Positions 46,688 through 57,255 are shown, counted from the stretch's first letter. The stretch is 64,000 nucleotides of DNA from Solimonas fluminis (GCF_002930645.1 NZ_PSNW01000004.1:248370-312369); one strand, 5' to 3'. The notes: generated from the sequence alone by a model not told the origin. Made by a program: numbers and translations.

Positions 46688-48541
46688 TCAGAACGAGTAC
46701 TTGATCACCGCCTCGACGTAGTCGCGGTCGCCCAGCAGGTTGCGGTCGCCGATGCCGCCCGACTTGGTCGCGCCGAAGTAGTTGGTGTAACCGATCTCGC
46801 CCTGCCAGGCCTGCAGGTAGGTGACGCCCAGCGAGATATGCACCGACTTGCGGTCCTCCACGAAGTTGGTGATCGGCGTCGGCGTGTTGCCCTCCACGTC
46901 GTGGTCGAAGCGGAGGGTCGGCTCCACCGTGAACATGTTGAAGACGTTGTTGTAGGTGAAGCGGGCGATCAGCTTGTAGCCCCAGGAGAACGGCGTGGCA
47001 TAGCGGCCGTAGGGCGTCGTCGGCGCCCCGCTGATGGAGGCGAACGCCGGGGTTCCGGGACCGTTGAGCGCGGCGGTGCCCGAGTTGGGCGTGTAGGTGC
47101 CCGGCGCCTCGAAGGCCAGCTCCTGCGCCGAAGGCATGCCGTGCACGTAGGTCATGCCGGCCTCGCCCACCACCAGCACCTGGTCGTAGCCGAACATGCG
47201 GTTGGGCGGGAACAGGGCGGTGAAGCCCAGGTCGCCCTGGCTGACGTCGTAGCGGCGCCAGCCGCGGATGTACTGGTTGCCCAGCGCCGCGCCGGCATTG
47301 GGGTTGATCTGGCTGGCGGCGCCCAGGCCCGTCAGCAGCAGCTCGATGTCGTCGATCTGCAGCGGCTGGTCCACCTTGTAGCTGTATTCGCCCTGGATCG
47401 AGTAGTCGCCCACCGTGGTGTTGAAGGACAGGCCGTAGAGCTGGATGTCCTCGGGATACTCGACGAAGTAGCTGGCGCTGCTGGCCGGGGCCGTGCTGCT
47501 GGTGCGCGAGATGCCGCTGTAGAGCGGCAGGCGGCTGTGGTAATTCATGGCGTAGGCCGACAGGTCCATGTCGTTCAGCGCCTTGACCAGCGTGCCCAGC
47601 TTGACGCCCCACTGCCCGGAGTCCTTGGCCTCGCCGTCGGGACCGCGCGGCACGGTGCTGCCGGCGGCGACGCAGAAGGTCGGCCCGGTCGGGGTCGCGC
47701 AGGGCGTGTTGAACGGGTCGTTCTCGTTGACCCGGCCCAGGCCCAGGTTGGCACGGGTGCCGCCGATGCCGGCGTAGTCGTTCGTGCCCCAGTACGAGCC
47801 GGAAGGATCGATCTGGGTCGGCCGCCAGTGCAGCTGGTAGAAGGCCTCCATCGAGAGGTTTTCCAGCAGGTTGTAGGACAGCCACAGGTTCTCGGTGGGC
47901 ACGAGTACCTCGTCCAGCTCGAAGCCCGGCACGCGCAGCGCCGATTGGTCGAAGGCCAGCGCGCTGTTGATGCCGTGCAGCACGAAGGTGGACTCGCCCC
48001 AGTTGATCACCTGGCGGCCCAGCTTGAAGGCCAGCGAGCGGTCGTTGATGTCGAAGGCGCCGAACAGGTAGGCGTCGAGCATGTCGGCGTCGCTGCCCAG
48101 ATAGTTGTGCAGCCGGGAGTTCTTGTACTGGAACTCCGACAGCGGCGCTTCCTTGCCGGCCCCGTAGTCGCCGGCGTCGAAGAAGTCGTGGTTGCGCGCG
48201 GTCTGGTTGAAGACGTAGCTGCCGCGGAAGAAGGCGCCCCAGTTGCCGCGGGTGAAGGTCAGGTCCGAGGTCATCTTGGCGGTGGCGGCCACCACCTCGC
48301 CGCGGTCGAAGGCGAGGTTGCCGTCGTCGCTGTTGGTGGAAAAGGCGCTGCCGCCGTTGGCGATGCCGACCAGGCCGTCGTCGCGGCCCTGCACGCGCAT
48401 GGCGGCGCCCACGGCCAGCTTGTTCTCCAGCTGCAGCGTGACGCCGTGGATTTCGTCGGTGAAGGCCTGGGCGGGCAGCACCGGGGCGAACAGGGCGGCG
48501 GCAGCCAGGGAGACGAGGTTCTTCTTGTTGAGATTCTTCAT
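46688..48541 (-). CDS. DUF1302 outer-membrane protein
   Basis: This is a 617-residue predicted outer-membrane beta-barrel of the DUF1302 family. The signal peptide ends LPAQA. Alternating beta-strands fill the rest, and it ends with an outer-membrane Phe (AVIKYSF). Family members often accompany surface lipase or sterol-related genes and are thought to transport hydrophobic substrates, but none is firmly assigned. It is 19 bases downstream of the VolA-like lipase gene, so it is likely its partner. Confidence 0.9.
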   Translation of the reverse strand: MKNLNKKNLVSLAAAALFAPVLPAQAFTDEIHGVTLQLENKLAVGAAMRVQGRDDGLVGIANGGSAFSTNSDDGNLAFDRGEVVAATAKMTSDLTFTRGNWGAFFRGSYVFNQTARNHDFFDAGDYGAGKEAPLSEFQYKNSRLHNYLGSDADMLDAYLFGAFDINDRSLAFKLGRQVINWGESTFVLHGINSALAFDQSALRVPGFELDEVLVPTENLWLSYNLLENLSMEAFYQLHWRPTQIDPSGSYWGTNDYAGIGGTRANLGLGRVNENDPFNTPCATPTGPTFCVAAGSTVPRGPDGEAKDSGQWGVKLGTLVKALNDMDLSAYAMNYHSRLPLYSGISRTSSTAPASSASYFVEYPEDIQLYGLSFNTTVGDYSIQGEYSYKVDQPLQIDDIELLLTGLGAASQINPNAGAALGNQYIRGWRRYDVSQGDLGFTALFPPNRMFGYDQVLVVGEAGMTYVHGMPSAQELAFEAPGTYTPNSGTAALNGPGTPAFASISGAPTTPYGRYATPFSWGYKLIARFTYNNVFNMFTVEPTLRFDHDVEGNTPTPITNFVEDRKSVHISLGVTYLQAWQGEIGYTNYFGATKSGGIGDRNLLGDRDYVEAVIKYSF

Positions 48542-48559
48542 GGTCTTTTCTCCGGGTCC

Positions 48560-50911
48560 TTACTCAGCCGCCGGGGCGGGCGGGGCCGGGCAGTCGCCGC
48601 CGATGGGCAGGCAGGCGCCGTTGGACCGGAGGAAGCTGGCCGCCTGCTTCTGCATTTCCGTCAGGGCGGGCAGGAACAGGGTGTCGGCGCCGGGGCTGGC
48701 GGAACTGTCCGGCGTCAGGATGGTGGAATGGTCCGCCTGCGTGCCGGAGAAGCGGACGACGTTGTTGCGCGCGGCGCCGCCCAGCAGCACGTTGGCCGCG
48801 GCCGGGACCGTGATCGCGCCGGTCTCCGACGGCTGGAAGGTCAGGCCCATCACGCGAGCCAGCGGCGTGGTGCCGGACAGGTAGCCGGAGATCGGCAGCA
48901 CGTCGGTGACCGGGCAGGCCGGATCGTCCTTGATCGCACAGTTGGGCACCACGGCATCGCCGACCACCTCGATCATGTAGATCGGATGGTTGGTGGCGGT
49001 CTCCCTGGCGAAGTTCAGCGGATCACCCGAATCCACCACGGTCTGCGCGAAGCGCAGGATGGTTTCGTAGGTGTCATTGCCCTGCGCGATGAGGCCGCCC
49101 GAGGCCGCCGACAGGCCGGCGGAGATGCGCGGACCGAAGGCGGCGGAAGCGTCGAGCAGCTTGGCGATGCCGCCGCCGGGCATGGCGAGCACGCCGGCAC
49201 CGGTGCTGCTGTTCACGCCCAGGAAGGTGCTGGCGACGATGGCGCCCAGCGAGTGGCCGACATAGCGCACCTGCGAGGTGTCGAACTTCAGCGCGGTCTG
49301 CGGCGCGCCGCCCAGCGAGACGAAGATCGTGCCGGGAGCGACGGGGTTGGCCAGCTCGGCGGGCGCCACCGGCGCCAGCGACTTGCCCAGCACCAGCAGG
49401 TCGGACACGCCCTGGCGGATGTTGTCGCGCGAGGTCAGCAGGCTGCTCAGGTTGATGAAGTGCGTACCCGAGGCATCCGGGCCATCGGGCGGATTGGTGG
49501 CGGAATTGGCCGCGCCGGTGGCGTTGTTCACCAGGTCCAGCTCGAAGGTGCGCTCCGGGATGGCGTCGTTGCGGAAGCCGGCAAAGCGCGTGTCCGTCGC
49601 CAGGATGCCGTGCAGCGGCAGGTCGATGGAGATCACCGCGAAGCCCGCCGCGGTCAGCGCCGGCACGATGCCCAGCACCGCCGCGCGGTTGGAGGTGATG
49701 CCATGCTGGAAGATCACCACCGGCCAGCCGTTTTCCGGCATCACGCCGGCCGGCACCGTGGCGATCACCGGCACGGTCTGATCGCTCTGCTTGAGCGGCA
49801 GCGGATAGCAGACGGTGGTGCTGACGCTGGGCTTGGCAGTCTGGCCGTCCGGCAAGGTGGCGCCGGTGGCGAAGGCGCCGCAGGGCACGCGGCCGAGGAA
49901 GCTGCCCGCGACATTGGGCTTGGTGGCGTCCGCCTGCCAGAAGCCGGTCAGCGGCGCGGTGGAGGTCGGCGAGGTCGCGGCGAACAGGTAGTACGGCAGC
50001 GTCAGGCGGCCGGCGTAGATCTCGGCCGTCGCGCCGGGCAGGCCCAGCTTGGTGGTGGTCAGCACCCCGCCTGCGCCGTCCGGCGCCTGCCGCAGGCGCA
50101 GCACGTTGGGCTGCGCCGTTTCGGCCATGCGCTTCAGCGTGATCTGCGTGGACTGCGTGGTGAAGGGCCAGGCGATGGCCACGGTATCGGCCGGCTTGCC
50201 GAAGGCGGCCAGCAGTTGCATGACGGGGACCAGCTGCTGGCGGATCGCCTCCAGCGTGGCCTTCTGCGTATCGTTGAGGATCGCCAGCACCGGCTCGGTC
50301 TGCTGGGCGATCGGCGTGGCGGAACGCACCACGCGGAAATAGTCGCTTGGAATCACCGCCTCGCCGGAGGTGGCCTTGGCGGCGGTGGTCAGCGCCACGA
50401 CGTAGGTCGTGGAGGGCTTGAGCGGCTTCAGCGGCTCGATCAGGATGCGGCTACGCTTGTCGGAGATCGGCCGGTTGTCGGCGGGATCGATCGCGGTGGA
50501 TTTCTGGATGCGGAAGTCCACGCCCGGCACCAGCGGGGTCGGAGGACTCGTGGAGGTGTCGATGATGGTCAGCGCCGGCAGCACCGTGTCGAAATCGACG
50601 AAACCGGCAAGATCGGTGAACAGCGACGCGGTGGTCGACCAGCCGTCGAGCTGGTTGACGGCGGCGACGAAGGGATTGGGCTGGTTCGTCGGCGGCGTGG
50701 CCGGGTTGGGAATGTTCAGCGTGGGGTCGCTGAAGCCGGAGAACAGCAGGTCCACCGGAAACGGAATCTGCGGGCTGGCCGCCAGCGGGTCGAACAGCGA
50801 CACCGCCTTGTCACCCTGGCCATCGGGGAAATCTCCCCCCTCGTTGGACGCCTTGTCGCATGCGGACAGCGCCAACACCAAAGCCAACGCTCCTAGGGGG
50901 GCGTATCTCAT
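48560..50911 (-). CDS. VolA/Pla-1-type surface lipase lipoprotein
   Basis: This is a 783-residue lipoprotein (signal MRYAPLGALALVLALSAC, Cys18) of the bacterial virulence factor lipase family. The N-terminal half, about 35-300, is the family's conserved N-domain (SPQIPFPVDLLFSG, DGWSTTASLFTDL, PLKPLKPSTTYVVALTTA). The alpha/beta hydrolase half has the oxyanion region VVIFQHGITSNRA, nucleophile elbow VRYVGHSLGAIVA near 550 and a His in ADHSTILTPD. VolA releases fatty acids from phospholipids at the cell surface. It precedes the DUF1302 gene and follows GlpD across 172 bases. Confidence 0.9.
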   Translation of the reverse strand: MRYAPLGALALVLALSACDKASNEGGDFPDGQGDKAVSLFDPLAASPQIPFPVDLLFSGFSDPTLNIPNPATPPTNQPNPFVAAVNQLDGWSTTASLFTDLAGFVDFDTVLPALTIIDTSTSPPTPLVPGVDFRIQKSTAIDPADNRPISDKRSRILIEPLKPLKPSTTYVVALTTAAKATSGEAVIPSDYFRVVRSATPIAQQTEPVLAILNDTQKATLEAIRQQLVPVMQLLAAFGKPADTVAIAWPFTTQSTQITLKRMAETAQPNVLRLRQAPDGAGGVLTTTKLGLPGATAEIYAGRLTLPYYLFAATSPTSTAPLTGFWQADATKPNVAGSFLGRVPCGAFATGATLPDGQTAKPSVSTTVCYPLPLKQSDQTVPVIATVPAGVMPENGWPVVIFQHGITSNRAAVLGIVPALTAAGFAVISIDLPLHGILATDTRFAGFRNDAIPERTFELDLVNNATGAANSATNPPDGPDASGTHFINLSSLLTSRDNIRQGVSDLLVLGKSLAPVAPAELANPVAPGTIFVSLGGAPQTALKFDTSQVRYVGHSLGAIVASTFLGVNSSTGAGVLAMPGGGIAKLLDASAAFGPRISAGLSAASGGLIAQGNDTYETILRFAQTVVDSGDPLNFARETATNHPIYMIEVVGDAVVPNCAIKDDPACPVTDVLPISGYLSGTTPLARVMGLTFQPSETGAITVPAAANVLLGGAARNNVVRFSGTQADHSTILTPDSSASPGADTLFLPALTEMQKQAASFLRSNGACLPIGGDCPAPPAPAAE

Positions 50912-51048
50912 CCTCGTCTCCTGCACTCGCACTCGTGGGGAAGCGGACCGCACTTCCGCGTTTAGTTGTCGCCCCAGGCTCCGCCGGGACTCGTTTGCAT
51001 CAATACGAGGCAGTATTTGGGTGTCGCAGTGCAGCAAACAATCTGTCT

Positions 51049-51072
51049 CAAACGGGTAATAAATACCGTTTG
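51049..51072. promoter_or_regulatory. Candidate operator upstream of the lipase gene
   Basis: Perfect 7-base arms CAAACGG-N10-CCGTTTG, in the AT-richer region between the GlpD end and the lipase start (50911). It lies about 138 bases before the start. The half-sites resemble the CAAAC/GTTTG words of PsrA-type fatty-acid regulators, but the spacer is longer than theirs. Confidence 0.4.
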
Positions 51073-51083
51073 TCGGCCTGTTC

Positions 51084-52628
51084 CTACACAGTTGTGCGGT
51101 AGCGCCCGATCAGGTTTTCCACGCGCTCGCGCCAGTCGTCGTCAGGCAGCAACAACTGCAGCGGCAGGCGCCGGCGCAGCACGTCGTCGATGTCGCGCGC
51201 CATCTCGGCCTGCAGCGCGTGCACCGCCTCCACCATCAGGAAGGGCAGTTCCGGATGGATGCGCGCGCGCAACTCCGGATGCTCCTCCATGCGCTGCAGC
51301 AGCAGGGCGATGGCCGTGCCATGGCGCAGGCTCAGCGATCGGGCGGCCTCTTCGTCCACCCCGGCGGCGGCGAGCCGCGCGATGGCCTGCGTCTGCCATG
51401 GTTCGAAGGGCTCTTGCGGCGTGCCGGGCAGCGCCGTCTCGCGCGTGCGGCAGGGCCGCGGCGTCTCCGACATCTGCCAGTAGGCCGCGTCGACGATGTG
51501 TGCCGCATCGCGGCGCGCAGCGGTGAAGCTGCCGCCCACGTAGCTCACCAGGCGAGGCCTGGGCTTGACGACGGCGGCTTCCCGGGTCATCTGCGACAGG
51601 CTGCCGTACTCGGCGGACTGCAGTACGCGCAGGCCGCAGAAACCCGCGATCACGTCCTTCTCGCTCCAGCGCAGGCCCGGCAGGCCGCTGCGCAGGCCCT
51701 CCAGCAGATAGCGGATCTCCTCCGGGGTGGGCCGCGCATCGCCCGGCGCCGCCACCTCGCGCTCCGTCGTGCCGACCAGCGTGCGGCCGTACCAGGGGAT
51801 CACGAAGAACACACGGCCGTCGCGCGCGGTGAGCAGGAAGGCTTCCTGGCAGCCGGGAATCGCCGGCATCACCAGATGCGTGCCTTGCACCAGGCGCTGC
51901 GGCGGCGCGGCCTCGCCCAGCAAGGCCGCCGCCCAGGGGCCGGCGGCGTTGACGGTGACGCGCGCGCGCAATTCGAAGGATTCCCCGGTCTCCCGGTCGC
52001 GCAGCAGCGCGCCGCGCACGCCGCCCTCGTCTTCCAGCAGGCGCTCGGCCTGCATGCGGTTCACGCAGACGGCGCCATGCGCCTGCGCCGCCGCGGCCAC
52101 CACCAGCACCATGCGGGCGTCGTCGGCCTGGCAGTCGCCGTAGCGGAATCCCGCTTCCAGGTTCTGCGGATCGAGGAACGGAAACTCCGACAGCAGGCCC
52201 GCCGGACGATACTGGCGATGGCGGCCCACCGAGCCGCGGCCCGCGCCGAACAGGTCGTAGAGCATCAGCCCGGCGGACAGCGTGAAGGTGCTGGCGCGCG
52301 GCCCCTTCCAGACCGGCATGATGAAATCCAGCGGCTGCACCAGGTGCGGCGCGATGCGCCGCAGCCGGCGGCGCTCGCGCAGCGCATGGCGCACGAACTC
52401 GAACTGGTAGTTCTCCAGGTAGCGCAGGCCGCCGTGGATCAGCTTGCTGGACGCGGACGAGGTGCCGCAGCCCCAGTCGCCCTGCTCCACCAGCGCCACC
52501 GACAGGCCGCGCTGCGCGGCGTCGCAGGCCACCCAGGCCCCGTAGATGCCGCCGCCGATCACCAGCAGGTCGAATGGGCGCTGGCGCAGGGCCGCGGGGC
52601 GGCGCAGGAAGGGAAAGGCGGTGTTCAT
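51084..52628 (-). CDS. glpD: Aerobic glycerol-3-phosphate dehydrogenase
   Basis: This is a 514-residue FAD enzyme that oxidises glycerol 3-phosphate to dihydroxyacetone phosphate at the inner membrane. It has the FAD motif LLVIGGGIYGAWVACDAAQ, the substrate region CGTSSASSKLIHGGLRYLEN (20 residues), VNAAGPWAAALL and WYGRTLVGTTEREV. It starts one base after the FadE stop (TGAGATG), so it is coupled to fadE. Together they feed glycerol and fatty acid carbon from lipids into central metabolism. Confidence 0.95.
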   Translation of the reverse strand: MNTAFPFLRRPAALRQRPFDLLVIGGGIYGAWVACDAAQRGLSVALVEQGDWGCGTSSASSKLIHGGLRYLENYQFEFVRHALRERRRLRRIAPHLVQPLDFIMPVWKGPRASTFTLSAGLMLYDLFGAGRGSVGRHRQYRPAGLLSEFPFLDPQNLEAGFRYGDCQADDARMVLVVAAAAQAHGAVCVNRMQAERLLEDEGGVRGALLRDRETGESFELRARVTVNAAGPWAAALLGEAAPPQRLVQGTHLVMPAIPGCQEAFLLTARDGRVFFVIPWYGRTLVGTTEREVAAPGDARPTPEEIRYLLEGLRSGLPGLRWSEKDVIAGFCGLRVLQSAEYGSLSQMTREAAVVKPRPRLVSYVGGSFTAARRDAAHIVDAAYWQMSETPRPCRTRETALPGTPQEPFEPWQTQAIARLAAAGVDEEAARSLSLRHGTAIALLLQRMEEHPELRARIHPELPFLMVEAVHALQAEMARDIDDVLRRRLPLQLLLPDDDWRERVENLIGRYRTTV

Positions 52629-52629
52629 C

Positions 52630-55065
52630 TCATTGCGGGGAGGGGGTCAGTGCCTGGTCCAGTCCGGCGTCGAACTCGTCGACCGCGCAAAGGGCTTCGG
52701 CGGCCTGCAAAGCCGCCAGCAGCCGCCGGGATTCGTCCTCGGCCAGCACGCCCGCCTCCCGCGCCTCCGCGATCCGCTCCAGCGGATGGGGGTGCTGCAG
52801 ACGGCCGGCGCGTTGCGCCTGCTGCAGCTTGCGCAGCAGCGGCTCGGTGTCGATGGCCTGCAGCATGGCGGCTTCGAGACGGCCCAGCGGCGAAGCAGCG
52901 GGATCGTGCAGGCCCGCGGCCAGGCGCAGGCGCAGGCCGCCGGGCTGCTGCAGGGCGGCGGCGATGCGCTGGCCGGTGGCGTCATCCGCCGCACGGGCAT
53001 GGCGCCCGAGCGGAAACACCAGCAGGCGGCCCAGCCAGGCCAGCGGGCGGCGCGGCAGGTTGCGCAGCAGGCCGTCGAGCGCGGTTTCGATGCGCAGGCA
53101 TTGCCCGTCGCAGAGCGACTGCAGCAGCGGCAGGTCCTCGCTGGGGCGCCCATCCTGGTCGTAGCGGCGCAGCGCGGCGCTGATCACGTAGAGCGCGCTG
53201 AGCACGTCGCCCAGGCGCGCCGACAGGCTTTCGCGCAGCTTCAGGCCGCCGCCGACCGCGGCCAGCGTCAGCTCGGTGCACAGGGCCAGCGCGGCGCTGT
53301 AGCGGTCGGCCCGCAGCGCGATGCGGCGCATCGCCGCGTCGCCAGGGGCCTGCCCCCAGCGCGCCAGCGTCAGGGCCAGCACCAGGCTGCGCGCGCCGGC
53401 CTGCAGCGCATGGCCGGCATGGGCCATCAGCAAGGCGTCGAATCGCTCCAGGGCCAGGGCCGCATTGGGCTCCGCCACGGCGGCGATCTCCTGGCGCAGG
53501 TAAGGGTGGCAGCGCAGCGCGCCCTGGCCGAACAGGATCATGCCGCGCGTCAGCAGGTTGGCGCCCTCCACCGTGATCGCCACCGGCGATCCCTGGAAGG
53601 CGCGAGCCAGCCAGTTGGAGGGCCCCAGCATCACGCCCTTGCCGGCGTGGATGTCCATGGCGCGCTTGAGCGAGTCCTGCGCGGTCTCGCTGCAGAAGGA
53701 CTTGGCGATGGAGGAGGGCACGGCGGGTTTCTCGCCCAGGTCCACCGCCTGCGCCGTGAGCTGGCGCACGGCCTGCACGGCATAGGCCTGCGTGCCGAGG
53801 CAGGCAAGCTGCTCCTGCACTGCCTCGAAGCTGCCCACCGGCTGGCCGAACTGGCGGCGGATGCGCGCATAGGCGCCGCTGGCCAGCGCGGCCATGGCCG
53901 CCTGCCCCGCCGTGTTGGACGGCAGCGAGATGGCGCGGCCGGCGGCCAGGCATTCCATCAGCATGCGCCAGCCCTGGCCGATGCGCGGCGGGCCGCCGAT
54001 GATGAAGTCCAGGGGCACGAAGACGTCCTGGCCGCGCACCGGGCCGTTCATGAACGGGTTGTCCAGCGGCCAATGGCGCGCGCCGATCTGCAGGCCCGGC
54101 GTATCGCGCGGGACCAGGGCGCAGCACAGGCCCAGTTCGCGCCCGCCGCCGAGCAGCTGGTCGGGATCGTAGAGGCGGAAGGCCAGGCCCACCAGCGTCG
54201 CCACCGGCGCCAGCGTGATGTAGCGCTTGTCGAAGCTCAGGCGCATGCCGAGCACGTCCTGTCCCTGCCAGGTTCCGTGGCAGACCAGGCCATGGTCGGG
54301 AATGGCGGCAGCATCGGACCCGGCCCAGGGCGAGGTCAGCGCGAAGCAGGGAATCTCCTCGCCGGCCGCCAGCCGCGGCAGGTAGCGCTGCTTCTGCTCG
54401 TCGGTGCCGTAGTGCAGCAGGAGCTCCGCCGGCCCCAGGGAGTTGGGTACGGCCACGATGGAAGCCGCGGTGCTGCCGCCTGGGCTGGAGGCGATGCGGT
54501 TGAGCACCGCCGAATGGGCCAGCGCGCCGAAACCCAGGCCGCCGTATTCCTTCGGGATGATCATGCCGAAGAAGCCGTGCTGCTTCAGGTGGGCCCAGGC
54601 CTCGGGCGACAGGTCACGGTCGATGGCGGTGATGCGCCAGTCGTCGCAGAGCGCGCAGAAGGCTGCGACCGGGCCGTCGAGGAAGGCCTGCTCCTCGGCG
54701 CTCAGCCGGGCCGCAGGCAGGCCATAGAGGCGGTCCCATTGCGGCCGACCGGAGAACAGCTCGCCGTCCCACCAGACCGTGCCGGCATCCAGCGCCGCCT
54801 GCTCGGTGGCGCTGACCTCCGGCATCACGCGGCGGAAATGCTCCAGCGCCGGCCGGGTCAGCCATTCCTGGCGCAGCGGCGGGTTCAGCAGCACCGTGCC
54901 GGCCACGGCCAGCAGCAGCGCGCCCAGGAAGAACAGGCTCCAGGAGCCGCCGCCCGCGGCATAGGCCAGCAGGAATACCGCGTACAAGGTGATGGCGCTG
55001 CGCGGCGAGGTCCTGCGCCAGGCCAGCGCCACGCTCAGGGCGATCAGCAGCAGGAGCCAGATCAT
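52630..55065 (-). CDS. fadE: Acyl-CoA dehydrogenase FadE
   Basis: This is an 811-residue membrane-bound acyl-CoA dehydrogenase of the E. coli FadE type, first step of beta-oxidation. The start at 55065 (AAGGAAAGG upstream) leads into two membrane helices at the N-terminus (IWLLLLIALSVALAW, LFFLGALLLAVAGTVLL). Motifs include GMIIPKEYGGLGFGALAHSA, CFALTSPWAGSDAAAIPDHG and SDAAAIPD, with the long C-terminal extension unique to FadE. It is the first gene of the fadE-glpD unit. Confidence 0.95.
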   Translation of the reverse strand: MIWLLLLIALSVALAWRRTSPRSAITLYAVFLLAYAAGGGSWSLFFLGALLLAVAGTVLLNPPLRQEWLTRPALEHFRRVMPEVSATEQAALDAGTVWWDGELFSGRPQWDRLYGLPAARLSAEEQAFLDGPVAAFCALCDDWRITAIDRDLSPEAWAHLKQHGFFGMIIPKEYGGLGFGALAHSAVLNRIASSPGGSTAASIVAVPNSLGPAELLLHYGTDEQKQRYLPRLAAGEEIPCFALTSPWAGSDAAAIPDHGLVCHGTWQGQDVLGMRLSFDKRYITLAPVATLVGLAFRLYDPDQLLGGGRELGLCCALVPRDTPGLQIGARHWPLDNPFMNGPVRGQDVFVPLDFIIGGPPRIGQGWRMLMECLAAGRAISLPSNTAGQAAMAALASGAYARIRRQFGQPVGSFEAVQEQLACLGTQAYAVQAVRQLTAQAVDLGEKPAVPSSIAKSFCSETAQDSLKRAMDIHAGKGVMLGPSNWLARAFQGSPVAITVEGANLLTRGMILFGQGALRCHPYLRQEIAAVAEPNAALALERFDALLMAHAGHALQAGARSLVLALTLARWGQAPGDAAMRRIALRADRYSAALALCTELTLAAVGGGLKLRESLSARLGDVLSALYVISAALRRYDQDGRPSEDLPLLQSLCDGQCLRIETALDGLLRNLPRRPLAWLGRLLVFPLGRHARAADDATGQRIAAALQQPGGLRLRLAAGLHDPAASPLGRLEAAMLQAIDTEPLLRKLQQAQRAGRLQHPHPLERIAEAREAGVLAEDESRRLLAALQAAEALCAVDEFDAGLDQALTPSPQ

Positions 55066-55180
55066 GCGGACCTTTCCTTGGTGATGGACCACCAGCATAC
55101 CGAATCACCGTTCCGGTCCGGCAGGGCGCCCCGGGGCCGCCTCGTGTATAAACGGCGGCGGATAACGCTCTTCATACGTC

Positions 55181-56404
55181 ATGACCGACAAGTCCGCCCT
55201 GCTGGAACAGCTCCGCATCGATCATTCCGCCCGCGCCCCGCAGCCCGGTCCCTGGAAGCGCTGGCTGGCGGCCGGCGCCGTGCTGCTGGCGCTCGCCGCG
55301 GCCGCCGCCGCCATCCTGGGCGGCGAGAAGCCTCCCGAGGTCACCACCGTCACCGCCCGCGCGGCCGGCCCGGGCGCCAGCGCCTCGGTGCTGGACGCTT
55401 CCGGCTATGTGGTCGCGCGGCGGCAGGCCACGGTGTCCTCCAAGGTGACCGGCAAGGTCGTCGAGGTCCTGCTGGAGGAGGGCCGCCGCGTCGAGGCCGG
55501 CCAGGTGCTGGCGCGCATCGACGACGTCAATGCCCAGGCACAGCTGGCGCTGGCGCAGTCCCAGCTGGCAGCGGCGCGCTCGCAGCTGACCACGGTGCAG
55601 GTGCAGCTCGCGGAGGCCGACCGGCAGTTGCTGCGCACCCGCGAACTGGCGCAGCGCAAGCTGCTCAGCCAGCAGGCGCTGGACACCGCCCAGGCCAACG
55701 CCGATGGGCTGCGCGCGCAGCTCGACACGGCGAAGCAGAACATCGGCGTGGCCGAGCGCGGCGTCACCGTGCAGCAGCGCGCGCTGGAGGACACCGTGGT
55801 GCGCGCGCCCTTCGCCGGCGTCATCACGGTGAAGAATGCCCAGCCGGGCGAGATGATCTCGCCGCTGTCCGCGGGCGGCGCCGGCACGCGCACCGGCATC
55901 GGCACGCTGGTGGACATGGAGTCGCTGGAGATCGAGGTCGACGTCAACGAGAACTTCATCAACCGCGTGCAGCCCGGCCAGCCGGCGGCAGCGCGCCTCA
56001 ATGCCTACCCGGACTGGGAGATCCCCTGCACGGTGATCGCGGTCATTCCCACGGCCGACCGCAGCAAGGCCACGGTCAAGGTCCGCGTCGGCTTCCAGCA
56101 GAAGGATCCGCGGATCCTGCCCGAGATGGGCGTGCGCGTGGCCTTCCGCGAGAACACCGCGGAGAAGAAGGACCAGCCTCCCCAGGGCGTGCTGGTGCCG
56201 GCGCAGGCCGTCCAGAAGCAGGGTGACGGCGGCGTGGTGTTCCTGGTCCGCGAGGACCTGACGCTGGAGCGGCGCGCGGTGAAGCTCGGCGGCGGCGACG
56301 ACCGCGAGCTCAGCGTGCTCGGCGGGCTGTCCGGCGGCGAGCGCCTGGCGGTGGGCGACTTTGCGCAGTTCACGGACGGGAAGAAGGTCAAACTCAAGGA
56401 GTAG
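55181..56404 (+). CDS. Membrane fusion protein of an ABC efflux system
   Basis: This is a 407-residue periplasmic adaptor. One membrane anchor lies at about 26-46 (RWLAAGAVLLALAAAAAAIL). The biotinyl/lipoyl pattern ASGYVVARRQATVSSKVTGK opens the adaptor and a long coiled-coil (LAEADRQLLRTRELAQRKLL) follows. The C-terminal part has VVRAPFAGVITVKNAQPGEM and GGDDRELSVLGGLSGGERLA. It is the first gene of an efflux operon and divergent from fadE. The substrate is not evident. Confidence 0.93.
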   Translation: MTDKSALLEQLRIDHSARAPQPGPWKRWLAAGAVLLALAAAAAAILGGEKPPEVTTVTARAAGPGASASVLDASGYVVARRQATVSSKVTGKVVEVLLEEGRRVEAGQVLARIDDVNAQAQLALAQSQLAAARSQLTTVQVQLAEADRQLLRTRELAQRKLLSQQALDTAQANADGLRAQLDTAKQNIGVAERGVTVQQRALEDTVVRAPFAGVITVKNAQPGEMISPLSAGGAGTRTGIGTLVDMESLEIEVDVNENFINRVQPGQPAAARLNAYPDWEIPCTVIAVIPTADRSKATVKVRVGFQQKDPRILPEMGVRVAFRENTAEKKDQPPQGVLVPAQAVQKQGDGGVVFLVREDLTLERRAVKLGGGDDRELSVLGGLSGGERLAVGDFAQFTDGKKVKLKE

Positions 56405-56409
56405 ACGGC

Positions 56410-57099
<690 letters not shown>

Positions 57100-57232
57100 A
57101 TAGCGGGTCTCCCCGATTCGCGGGCGGCCATGGATGGCCGCCCCGGGGGTGGATGGGCGAACAGAGGTCCCGCCATGGACGGCGTCACCGAACCCTCGGC
57201 GCCAACAGCAAAGGGTGCCCCCTCACCCCAGG

Positions 57233-57255
57233 CCCCTCTCCCGGAGGGAGAGGGG
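57233..57255. repeat. CTCTCCC/GGGAGAG repeat inside an operon
   Basis: CCCCTCTCCC-GGA-GGGAGAGGGG, preceded by CCCTCACCCCAGG, lies in the 178-base gap between the ATPase and first permease genes. It matches the left flank of other copies, so a repeat has entered an operon gap. Confidence 0.75.

Noticed and set aside
46391-50896. A very long open frame on the plus strand
   Set aside because: It is antisense to the DUF1302 and lipase genes, which have clear signals and motifs. Its translation has no domain.
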